DNA of 47,213 bases, from the NCBI GenBank assembly GCA_017522015.1, contig JAFXAW010000023.1:1-47213 (forward strand). Direction: 5' to 3'. The notes below the pieces were generated by a model that saw nothing but the letters and a program-made list of their open reading frames with translations, was not told the origin of the DNA and searched no databases. A program made the translations under genes and the position numbers. This document shows positions 41,305 through 47,213 of this stretch, one piece after another. Each line of letters begins with the position of its first letter. Positions within the stretch are counted from its first letter, which is position 1. This DNA comes from Oscillospiraceae bacterium (GTDB taxonomy: Bacteria > Bacillota > Clostridia > Oscillospirales > Oscillospiraceae).

Positions 41305-43071
41305 ATGGACGAGCGCAAGTTCATCGACGAGACCCATTTCGTTAAAACCGAAACCTTCTTCGGCGAAGAGATTGAAACCATTTACAAGCTTGCCCGCAAG
41401 CCTGTTGCCATGGACCCCGGTGTTGACATCTCTGCCAGCGACGATCCCATGCTCCGCATGGGCCACGGCTTCTGCGCCCCCTTCAATCCGCGCACCTATG
41501 AGGCTGCGCCCGGCATCCTCTGCGATCAGGATGTCGAGGTCGTCCTGCGCGACGGCTGCAAGATTTATTGCGATATTTTCCGTCCCGACACCGACAAGAA
41601 GGTGCCGGTCATCATTTCCTGGAGCTGGTTTGGCAAGCGTCCGGGCGAGGGCATGAGCGAATGGCAGCTCATGGGCGTGCCTCCCGGGACGGTTTCCAAG
41701 ATGGCCAAGTTCGAATCTCCGGACCCCGCCTACTGGTGCCATCAGGGCTATGCCGTGGCCAACGTGGACGTGCGCGGCGCCGGCCACAGCGAGGGCGACG
41801 TGCATATCTTCGGCATGCAGGACGGTCTGGACGGCTATGACTTCGTCGAGTGGATCGCCGTGCAACCCTGGTGCAACGGCAAGGTCGGCATGGCCGGCAA
41901 CTCCGGCGTCGCCATCCACCAGTGGGGCATCGCAGCCACCTGCCCGCCGCACCTGGCCTGCATCGCGCCCTGGGAGTCCACCACCGACCAGTACCGTGAG
42001 TCCCTGTACGAGGGCGGCATTCCGGCGCTGAGCTTCAACGAGTTCATCGGCGGTCAGGTCACCGGCGGCAGCGGCGTGGACGATCAGGTTTCCATGGCCC
42101 GCAAGTATCCGCTGATGAACGCCTACTGGCAGAGCAAGATTCCGGATTTCTCCAAGGTCAAGATCCCGGTCTATCAGACCTGCGGCTGGAGCCACTTCCA
42201 TCTCCGCGGTTCCTGCCAGGCCTTCCGCAAGTGCAAGTCCCGCAAAAAGTGGCTGCGCGCGCACCGTGACTTTGAGTGGCCGGATACCTATGCCAACGAG
42301 AACCTTGAAGACCTCAAGAAGTTCTACGACCGCTATCTGAAGGACATTCACAACGGTTGGGAAATGACGCCCCGCTTCCGCGTTGACGTTATGGACGCTT
42401 ACGATGTGGATTATCAGGTTCGCCGCGGTGAGGATTCCTTCCCCATCAAGCGCACTGAGTACCGCCGCTATTATCTGGACGCCAAGCACATGGATATGAA
42501 GTCCGAGCCCGTCCCCTACCACACTTCCGTCAGCTACGACAGCAACACCGAGGAGCTGGAGTTTGATATGGAATTTACTGAGGACACCGAACTCACAGGC
42601 TACATGTTCCTGCGTCTGTTCGTCGAGGTCGACGGCCATGACGATGCCGACCTGTTCATCAACATCCAGAAGTCCGACGCTGCCGGCAACTGGATCCCCT
42701 GGGATACGCTGGGCGAGCATCACCCCGGCGCCTGGGGCAAGTGCCGCGTCTCCCACCGCGAGCTGGACGAGAAGCTCTCCACGGCCTATCAGCCCGTTAT
42801 GAAGCATGAGCGCGAGCTCAAGCTCTCCAAGGGCGAGATCGCGCAGTGCGACATCGAGATCGTCCCCTCCAGCCGTTTCTGGCACAAGGGTCAGCGCATC
42901 CGCGTGCAGATCGCGGGCCGCTACATCCGCGAAGGCTGGTTTGAGCCGCTGAGCTGGGATACCGACAACCATGGCCGCCACATCATCCACACCGGCGGTG
43001 AGTACGCCAGCTTCCTGCAGGTTCCCTACATCCCGCCGCGCTACAAGACCGTCGGCTACGATTACAGATAA
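41305..43071 (+). CDS. CocE/NonD-family alpha/beta hydrolase
   Basis: This 588-residue hydrolase has the CocE/X-Pro dipeptidyl-peptidase-type N-terminal domain (DVRGAGHSEGD at 155-165; nucleophile elbow GMAGNSGVA with Ser200) and the C-terminal jelly-roll domain typical of the family. His319 in LRAHRDFEWPD is a candidate catalytic histidine. The position that is GWYD in many relatives reads GWSH, so the acid residue is uncertain. No signal peptide is seen, so it is cytoplasmic. ATG 41305 follows ACAGGAGG. Codon choice is strongly biased (AAG, GGC, TTC, CTG), a sign of high expression. It acts on an ester, amide or acyl thioester; pairing with an acyl carrier makes a carrier-bound acyl substrate conceivable. 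Confidence 0.88.
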   Translation: MDERKFIDETHFVKTETFFGEEIETIYKLARKPVAMDPGVDISASDDPMLRMGHGFCAPFNPRTYEAAPGILCDQDVEVVLRDGCKIYCDIFRPDTDKKVPVIISWSWFGKRPGEGMSEWQLMGVPPGTVSKMAKFESPDPAYWCHQGYAVANVDVRGAGHSEGDVHIFGMQDGLDGYDFVEWIAVQPWCNGKVGMAGNSGVAIHQWGIAATCPPHLACIAPWESTTDQYRESLYEGGIPALSFNEFIGGQVTGGSGVDDQVSMARKYPLMNAYWQSKIPDFSKVKIPVYQTCGWSHFHLRGSCQAFRKCKSRKKWLRAHRDFEWPDTYANENLEDLKKFYDRYLKDIHNGWEMTPRFRVDVMDAYDVDYQVRRGEDSFPIKRTEYRRYYLDAKHMDMKSEPVPYHTSVSYDSNTEELEFDMEFTEDTELTGYMFLRLFVEVDGHDDADLFINIQKSDAAGNWIPWDTLGEHHPGAWGKCRVSHRELDEKLSTAYQPVMKHERELKLSKGEIAQCDIEIVPSSRFWHKGQRIRVQIAGRYIREGWFEPLSWDTDNHGRHIIHTGGEYASFLQVPYIPPRYKTVGYDYR

Positions 43072-43101
43072 TCGGCGATCCGCGCGAAATAAAGCATAAA
43101 T

Positions 43102-43121
43102 AAAGGACGCTGCCAATTGGC
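43102..43121 (+). repeat. left inverted repeat of the AT-rich patch
   Basis: AAAGGACGCTGCCAATTGGC matches the complement of 43926-43945 at 19 of 20 positions. A shorter inverted copy of its first part (GCGTCCTTTAT) is at 43231-43241. It may be the end of a small mobile or relict element. It also contains the palindrome GCCAATTGGC. Confidence 0.5.
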
Positions 43122-43140
43122 GGATGTCCGTAAAACAGTG

Positions 43141-43180
43141 AATCCTCCCTATGAAAATCTCATAGGGAGGATTTTGTTTT
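43141..43180 (+). terminator. terminator of the carrier/hydrolase operon
   Basis: A perfect 14-bp stem, AATCCTCCCTATGA (43141-43154) with TCATAGGGAGGATT (43160-43173), has a 5-base loop and is followed by TTGTTTTTG. Confidence 0.9.
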
Positions 43181-43277
43181 TGTAATCGCGACGCAGCAAC
43201 ATGCCACTATACCGATTGGTATGTAGAAGCGCGTCCTTTATCCGTTCGATAAATCGGAATTTGTTGTGCAGAAAATT

Positions 43278-43715
43278 TTATCTTTTCTTAAAGAACAAAA
43301 CAAACTGTGCAACCGCACTACTTGCACAAAGTGCTAGGGAAAAGCAAGAAAGCCCCAACTCGATACCGCTCGGATTAGATAATACAACCAGCAACCAGCA
43401 AAATGCCGCTACTGTAAAACAAATTGCAGCTATCAAATGTCCTCGTTTCTTTTTTGAAATTAAACACTCTGTTTCCTGTGTTGCATCTTGGACAGCGGGG
43501 ATATCCTTGTCACTTTCATAATCATCATTCAACAGATAATCTGTTGTAACTCCGAACCATTTGCTAATCTGCAATACATTTTGTACATCAGGCAGTGCTG
43601 TTCCATTTTCCCAACGGCTGATTGTCTGCCGTGAAACATTCAGTTTTTCTGCAAAATCTTCCTGTGACCATCCATGTGTCTTCCTAAGGCTAACTATTTT
43701 TTCTGACAATGTCAT
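43278..43715 (-). CDS. XRE-family regulator with two membrane segments
   Basis: This 145-residue protein has an N-terminal Cro/CI-type helix-turn-helix (MTLSEKIVSLRKTHGWSQED through NVSRQTISRWENG, residues 1-65) and a C-terminal membrane hairpin (about 92-112 and 119-141). Such membrane-bound XRE proteins are common orphan regulators in Clostridia. ATG 43715 follows AAGGAGG. A TATAAT box lies at 43745-43750 on the minus strand without a clear -35 box. The gene is visibly more AT-rich than its neighbours and lies between inverted repeats, suggesting acquisition. Its targets are unknown. Confidence 0.9.
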   Translation of the reverse strand: MTLSEKIVSLRKTHGWSQEDFAEKLNVSRQTISRWENGTALPDVQNVLQISKWFGVTTDYLLNDDYESDKDIPAVQDATQETECLISKKKRGHLIAAICFTVAAFCWLLVVLSNPSGIELGLSCFSLALCASSAVAQFVLFFKKR

Positions 43716-43875
43716 AGAAACACCTCCTTGGTTTTGATTCTTCCATTATAAGAAAAAGTACTCACAAACACCACCGCATCAACTTTACATTTCCGCAACA
43801 TGACTTTACATACTGCCAAATTCAAGTTTGCCGAACTGTTCACATTCAGTTTATCAAAAAAGCGAAATTCCCCAA

Positions 43876-43908
43876 GAACAGGCACAGCGGTTTTCGCTGT
43901 GCCTGTTC
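43876..43908. terminator. 14-bp hairpin downstream of the acetyltransferase gene
   Basis: GAACAGGCACAGCG (43876-43889) pairs perfectly with CGCTGTGCCTGTTC (43895-43908) around a GTTTT loop. It is probably the terminator of the minus-strand acetyltransferase, though the T-tract is weak on the minus strand and better on the plus (ACTGTTTTAT). Confidence 0.5.
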
Positions 43909-43925
43909 ACTGTTTTATACGTGCT

Positions 43926-43945
43926 GCCATTTGGCAGCGTCCTTT
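43926..43945 (-). repeat. right inverted repeat of the AT-rich patch
   Basis: Read on the minus strand this is AAAGGACGCTGCCAAATGGC, differing from 43102-43121 at one position. It is 12 bases from the acetyltransferase stop codon and also forms a 7-bp hairpin (GCTGCCA/TGGCAGC), so it could instead belong to that gene's 3' end. Confidence 0.5.
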
Positions 43946-43957
43946 TTCTATTTCCGC

Positions 43958-44599
43958 TTACTCCACTTCAAACGCGTCCAGGCGCTCCTGCAGGCGCTTG
44001 AAATACTGCCCCACGTGCCAGCCGTCCATCAGACCGTGATGTACCTGAACGGAAAAATTGACCGTTGTGCGGCCGTTCTCCGTAACATATTTGCCCCAGG
44101 ACATTTTCGGGTTGGAATCCTGCCCAAGATGCGTGATGGTGCGAATGAAATGCGTATAGTCCAGCCACGGGATGCAGGAATAACTGATGAGTCCGTTGGC
44201 CTTGACATCGAGGCGTTCCTCATCCACCGGCGGCGTTTTCGCCTTTTCCCGCAGGTCAAGGCAAAACTCCCGCACACCGACACCTGTTTTCCCTTCCATC
44301 ATAAAGAAAATCTCATCCCCCGGGCGCATATGCGTCAGCACGGGTGTGCTGCACGCGAAGCGGACGGGCTCTCCGTCCAGAATGCGCAGATGAAACGGCT
44401 CCAGATCGTCCGCCGTTGCCGTTGCCGTGTGAATGAGGGAAAAATAAGTGGACAGCCCCGCTTCCCGCGCGCGGGAGATCAGGCGCGTCACGTCCACGCG
44501 CGCGCCGAGATTGATATAGGGAAACTCCCCGCCGCGATAGCTTTCAAAAAGGCTTGCGTGATTCCAAGCCGCCTTGTCCACGGGTGTATATGCCGACAT
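43958..44599 (-). CDS. CatA-like O-acetyltransferase
   Basis: This 213-residue protein has the length and fold pattern of type A chloramphenicol acetyltransferases. The catalytic motif HHxxxDG is present as HHGLMDG (His188, Asp192), with the upstream YFSLIHTATATAD segment also typical. It acetylates a hydroxyl with acetyl-CoA; whether chloramphenicol is a substrate cannot be told, since many gut homologues are housekeeping or of unknown specificity. ATG 44599 has AGGAG about 8 bases upstream. It is divergent from the ABC-F gene, with promoters back to back. Confidence 0.88.
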   Translation of the reverse strand: MSAYTPVDKAAWNHASLFESYRGGEFPYINLGARVDVTRLISRAREAGLSTYFSLIHTATATADDLEPFHLRILDGEPVRFACSTPVLTHMRPGDEIFFMMEGKTGVGVREFCLDLREKAKTPPVDEERLDVKANGLISYSCIPWLDYTHFIRTITHLGQDSNPKMSWGKYVTENGRTTVNFSVQVHHGLMDGWHVGQYFKRLQERLDAFEVE

Positions 44600-44633
44600 C
44601 GTTCCATCTCCTGTAAAATCAAGCTTTATATGC

Positions 44634-44662
44634 AGTTTAGCACGTCCGGCCGCTAATGTAAA
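44634..44662 (-). promoter_or_regulatory. promoter of the acetyltransferase gene
   Basis: TTTACA (44657-44662), a 17-base spacer and TAAACT (44634-44639) on the minus strand. Its -35 box is 1 bp from the -35 box of the divergent promoter. Confidence 0.7.
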
Positions 44663-44663
44663 C

Positions 44664-44692
44664 TTGCGCAAACGAAAAGAATGCGCTATACT
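44664..44692 (+). promoter_or_regulatory. promoter of the ABC-F gene
   Basis: TTGCGC (44664-44669), a 17-base spacer and TATACT (44687-44692) on the plus strand, about 38 bases before the start codon. It cannot be occupied at the same time as the divergent promoter. Confidence 0.7.
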
Positions 44693-44729
44693 GAATTTTA
44701 ATATATGTTTTTGACAGGAGAAACCCCCT

Positions 44730-46322
44730 ATGATCACGGTTGACAATCTCAGTTTGCAGTTCGGCGGACAGGCGCTGTTTTCGCACGTGGATCTGCAATT
44801 CACCGCTGGCAACTGCTACGGCATTATCGGCGCAAACGGCGCGGGTAAATCCACCTTTCTGAAAATCCTCTCCGGCGAGCTGGAGCCGAGCTCCGGCGCG
44901 GTATACATTGATAAGAAGCGCCGCATGTCCGTTTTGAAACAGGACCAGTTTATGTACGACGCGTACAGCGTTATGGATACGGTCATCATGGGCAATTTGC
45001 GCCTGTATGAATGCGGCAAGGAAAAGGACGCCATCTACGAGAAGGAGAACTTCACCGACGAAGACGGTCTGCGCGCCTCTGAGCTGGAGGAGGAATTCGC
45101 CGAGCTGGGCGGCTGGGAGGCGGAATCCGACGCCTCGCGCATCCTGCAAGGGCTTGGCATTTCCACCGATCTGCACTATACGCTGATGTCCGAGATGGAT
45201 CCCCGGCAGAAGGTGAAAGTTCTGCTCGCACAGGCGCTTTTCGGAAAGCCGGACATCGTCCTGCTCGACGAACCGACCAACAACCTCGACCTTGCCAGCG
45301 TCGTCTGGCTGGAGGATTTTCTGCTCGACTACGAGGGCACAGTCCTTGTGGTCAGCCACGACCGCTATTTCCTCAACACCGTATGTACGCACATCGTCGA
45401 CATTGACTACGGCAAGATCAAAATGTATGTCGGCAACTATGACTTCTGGTATGACTCCTCCCAGCTCATCCAAAAACTGATGAAGGATCAGAACAAGAAG
45501 GCGCAGCAGAAGATTGAGGAACTGCAGAACTTTATCGCGCGCTTCTCCGCCAACAAATCCAAGTCCCGTCAGGCGACCAGCCGCCGGAAGCTGCTTGAAA
45601 AGATCAGCATCGAAGAGCTGCCCGCCTCCTCACGGCGCTATCCGTGGATCGGCTTCCGTGCCGAACGCGAGCCTGGCAAGGATCGCCTGTTCGTTGAGAA
45701 TGTCAGCTATACGCTCGACGGCGTTCAGCTGCTCAAGGATGTCAGCTTCATCATGGCCAAGGGCGACAAGATCGCGCTGCTCGGCGCGAACGAGCTGGCC
45801 GTCACGGCGCTGTTCAAAATCCTCGCCGGTGAGCTGGAGCCGGACACCGGCACGGTCAAGTGGGGCGTTTCCACAACGCAGGCCTATTTCCCGAAGGACA
45901 ACAGCGAGTTCTTTGACAACTGCGAGCTCAACATCATGGACTGGATCCGCCAGTTTTCCGCGGACAAGCGGGAGAGCTATCTGCGTACCTTCCTTGGCCG
46001 GATGCTCTTTTCCGGGGACGAGGTTTATAAGGAAGTGCGTGTGCTCTCCGGCGGCGAGCGCGTGCGCTGCATGCTCTCCAAGCTGATGCTCTCCGGCGCG
46101 AGTGTGCTGCTGCTCGATCAGCCGACGAACCATCTTGATCTGGAAAGCATCGCGGCGCTGAACAACGGCCTGAGCGCATTCGAACATAACATCATCTTCA
46201 CCAGCCACGACCATCAGCTCACGCAAACGGTCGCCAACCGCATTATTGAGGTCACTCCCGACGGTATCATCGACCGCGCCATCACCTACGACGAATATAT
46301 GAAACTCACAGGACGTGAGTGA
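44730..46322 (+). CDS. ABC-F family ATPase, YbiT-like, with degenerate second nucleotide site
   Basis: This 530-residue protein has two ABC domains, a linker and no membrane segments, so it acts on ribosomes rather than as a transporter. Domain 1 has intact Walker A GANGAGKS (34-41) and Walker B LLDEPTNNLD; its signature is MSEMDP, as in the YbiT group. Domain 2 keeps LSGGE (439-443), but its Walker A reads GANELAVT (352-359, no Lys) and its Walker B LLLDQPTNHLD has Gln464 for the catalytic Glu. In a head-to-tail dimer only the domain 1 Walker A / domain 2 signature site can hydrolyse ATP. ATG 44730 has AGGAG 9 bases upstream. A role in translation or antibiotic tolerance is inferred. Confidence 0.93.
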   Translation: MITVDNLSLQFGGQALFSHVDLQFTAGNCYGIIGANGAGKSTFLKILSGELEPSSGAVYIDKKRRMSVLKQDQFMYDAYSVMDTVIMGNLRLYECGKEKDAIYEKENFTDEDGLRASELEEEFAELGGWEAESDASRILQGLGISTDLHYTLMSEMDPRQKVKVLLAQALFGKPDIVLLDEPTNNLDLASVVWLEDFLLDYEGTVLVVSHDRYFLNTVCTHIVDIDYGKIKMYVGNYDFWYDSSQLIQKLMKDQNKKAQQKIEELQNFIARFSANKSKSRQATSRRKLLEKISIEELPASSRRYPWIGFRAEREPGKDRLFVENVSYTLDGVQLLKDVSFIMAKGDKIALLGANELAVTALFKILAGELEPDTGTVKWGVSTTQAYFPKDNSEFFDNCELNIMDWIRQFSADKRESYLRTFLGRMLFSGDEVYKEVRVLSGGERVRCMLSKLMLSGASVLLLDQPTNHLDLESIAALNNGLSAFEHNIIFTSHDHQLTQTVANRIIEVTPDGIIDRAITYDEYMKLTGRE

Positions 46323-46348
46323 CTTTTTTCCGACGGTTCCATATTTCG

Positions 46349-46377
46349 GTATAAAAACAGGTCTCCGGGGCACAATA
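46349..46377 (+). promoter_or_regulatory. candidate forespore (sigma-F/G) promoter of the M23 gene
   Basis: GTATA (46349-46353), 17 bases and CACAATA (46371-46377) match the sigma-G pattern GHATR-17/18-CATWMTA with one mismatch. The GG two bases before the -10 box would also suit sigma-F. The -10 region lies inside the terminator of the preceding gene, so the M23 gene would start beyond its first arm. Confidence 0.4.
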
Positions 46378-46397
46378 GGCCTCGGAGACTTATTTTT
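46361..46397 (+). terminator. terminator of the ABC-F gene
   Basis: GTCTCCGGGG (46361-46370) pairs with CCTCGGAGAC (46380-46389), including one G-T pair, and is followed by TTATTTTT. The T-tract ends only 3 bases before the GGAGG of the next gene. Confidence 0.8.
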
Positions 46398-46413
46398 AAC
46401 GGAGGAATCACAC

Positions 46414-47213
46414 ATGGAAAACAAACGCCGCCCCAAGGGTTTGGCAGCGTTCCTTGCTGGTAAGGGCTTTTACATAGCCCTCACCCTGTGCGCCGTCGCC
46501 ATCGGTGTTACAGCTTGGGCTATGGTTTCAAGAGCAAAGACGGTTGTCGAGACGCAGCCTGAAATCAACTGGTCGGATCTGGATGCTTATCGGGCCTCGG
46601 AATACACGCCGGAAAATCCGTTCGTGTCCGCATCACCCGAATTGAACGGAGGCGAACCGCTCGATGTTCCGGACAGCGGGAACCCAAACAATCAGGCCGG
46701 CAACACGGACAGTCAGGTCGGGGAAACGGACATCACGCCGAGCGCGCCGGAGACCCAGCAAGACGGGCCTGCCGAACCGGTATGGAATCCCGACGACGCC
46801 GGCATGCAGGTGCAGCAGAGCTTCTACTGGCCGCTCAACGGCGAGATTGAGATGCCCTACGCGGCCGACACACTGCTCTACAACCGCACGCTCTCGGACT
46901 GGCGCACACATGAGGGCGTCGATATTGCCGCCGAGCTCGGCGCGCAGGTTATGGCGGCTGCAAACGGCAGAGTCGAGCGAATCTACAACGACGATCTTTT
47001 CGGCACGACTGTCGTGATCGACCACACGGGCGGACTGAAAAGCGTCTATTCCAATCTGGCAGAAATGCCGACCGTCGCCGTTGGTGACGGCGTCGTCGCC
47101 GGCGAAATCATCGGCAGCGTCGGCACCACCGCCCTCGCGGAAACGAACGCCGGAACGCATCTGCATTTCGCCATGACGCTCGACGGACAGAGCATTGACC
47201 CGCTGGAATATAT
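46414..47213 (+). CDS. membrane-anchored M23 metallopeptidase, SpoIIQ-like (partial, C-terminus off window)
   Basis: The visible 266 residues comprise a short basic tail, one membrane segment (about 18-38), a low-complexity Pro/Asp/Gln-rich linker (about 70-130) and an M23 LytM domain (about 135 onward). The zinc ligands are all present: His166 and Asp170 in THEGVD, and His251 in THLHF with His249 as catalytic. SpoIIQ of Clostridia, unlike that of Bacillus, keeps these residues; it spans the forespore membrane and meets SpoIIIAH during engulfment. ATG 46414 has GGAGG 8 bases upstream. The SpoIIQ identity rests on topology and a candidate forespore promoter; a vegetative cell-wall hydrolase is the alternative. 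Confidence 0.85.
   Translation, partial: MENKRRPKGLAAFLAGKGFYIALTLCAVAIGVTAWAMVSRAKTVVETQPEINWSDLDAYRASEYTPENPFVSASPELNGGEPLDVPDSGNPNNQAGNTDSQVGETDITPSAPETQQDGPAEPVWNPDDAGMQVQQSFYWPLNGEIEMPYAADTLLYNRTLSDWRTHEGVDIAAELGAQVMAAANGRVERIYNDDLFGTTVVIDHTGGLKSVYSNLAEMPTVAVGDGVVAGEIIGSVGTTALAETNAGTHLHFAMTLDGQSIDPLEY

Noticed and set aside
43958-44599. Calling the CatA-like gene a chloramphenicol resistance gene
   Set aside because: The fold and catalytic His are present, but specificity cannot be read from sequence and many gut homologues do not confer resistance.
1-47213. CRISPR arrays, tRNA or rRNA genes, complete insertion sequences
   Set aside because: I found no regularly spaced direct repeats, no cloverleaf-like intergenic segment, no rRNA-like stretch and no transposase or integrase frame.

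Overview
The window looks like chromosome from a spore-forming member of the Clostridia, most likely an Oscillospiraceae-type gut bacterium. The evidence is the sporulation genes (yqfC, yqfD, ylbJ, spoVAD, spoVAE, a SpoIIQ-like M23 protein), a MurE with the meso-diaminopimelate signature, strong AGGAGG-type ribosome binding sites, roughly 60% GC by eye, and the gene order. The genus cannot be fixed from sequence alone. I saw no rRNA, tRNA, CRISPR array or complete insertion sequence.

1-2,330 (minus strand): an AprA/fumarate-reductase-type flavoprotein and a two-cluster ferredoxin, cut by the window edge, behind their own sigma-A-like promoter. 2,384-15,360 (minus): a division and cell wall (dcw) cluster transcribed mraZ-rsmH-ftsL-PBP(spoVD type)-murE-mraY-ftsW-murG-murA-ftsQ-ftsZ. 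A promoter and MraZ-box-like repeats precede mraZ, and ftsZ has a second promoter. murF, murD and ftsA are absent, and murC lies 22 kb away. FtsZ carries a non-canonical C-terminal peptide.

15,404-20,150 (minus): EamA transporter-uvrC-rsmD-coaD-coiled-coil protein, preceded by a separately promoted HPr-like protein in which the phosphorylatable His15 is Tyr while Ser46 is kept. 20,209-27,665 (minus): yqfC-yqfD-phoH-ybeY-era-yqzL-like-recO-mutS2, which combines sporulation, ribosome maturation and DNA repair genes.

27,754-39,336: ylbJ (+); a DHHW/MBOAT O-acetylation pair (-); spoVAD-spoVAE (+); a secreted M3 peptidase fused to SLH domains (+) followed by a second EamA transporter; a CCA-adding-type enzyme (-); and murC (+), whose natural ATG is followed directly by an in-frame TGA.

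39,340-43,180: a PucR-type regulator (-) divergent from an acyl-carrier-protein-like gene and a CocE/NonD-type hydrolase (+). A perfect 8-bp inverted repeat brackets the promoter. This regulator/carrier/hydrolase module is the best candidate here for an uncharacterised system. 43,102-43,945: an AT-rich patch with an XRE regulator gene, bracketed by 19/20-matching inverted repeats. 43,958-46,397: a CatA-like acetyltransferase and a YbiT-like ABC-F ATPase with back-to-back promoters whose -35 boxes are 1 bp apart. The second ATPase site of the ABC-F protein has lost both the Walker A lysine and the catalytic glutamate. 46,414 to the end: the start of a membrane-anchored M23 (SpoIIQ-like) peptidase with intact zinc ligands, whose candidate forespore promoter lies inside the upstream terminator.
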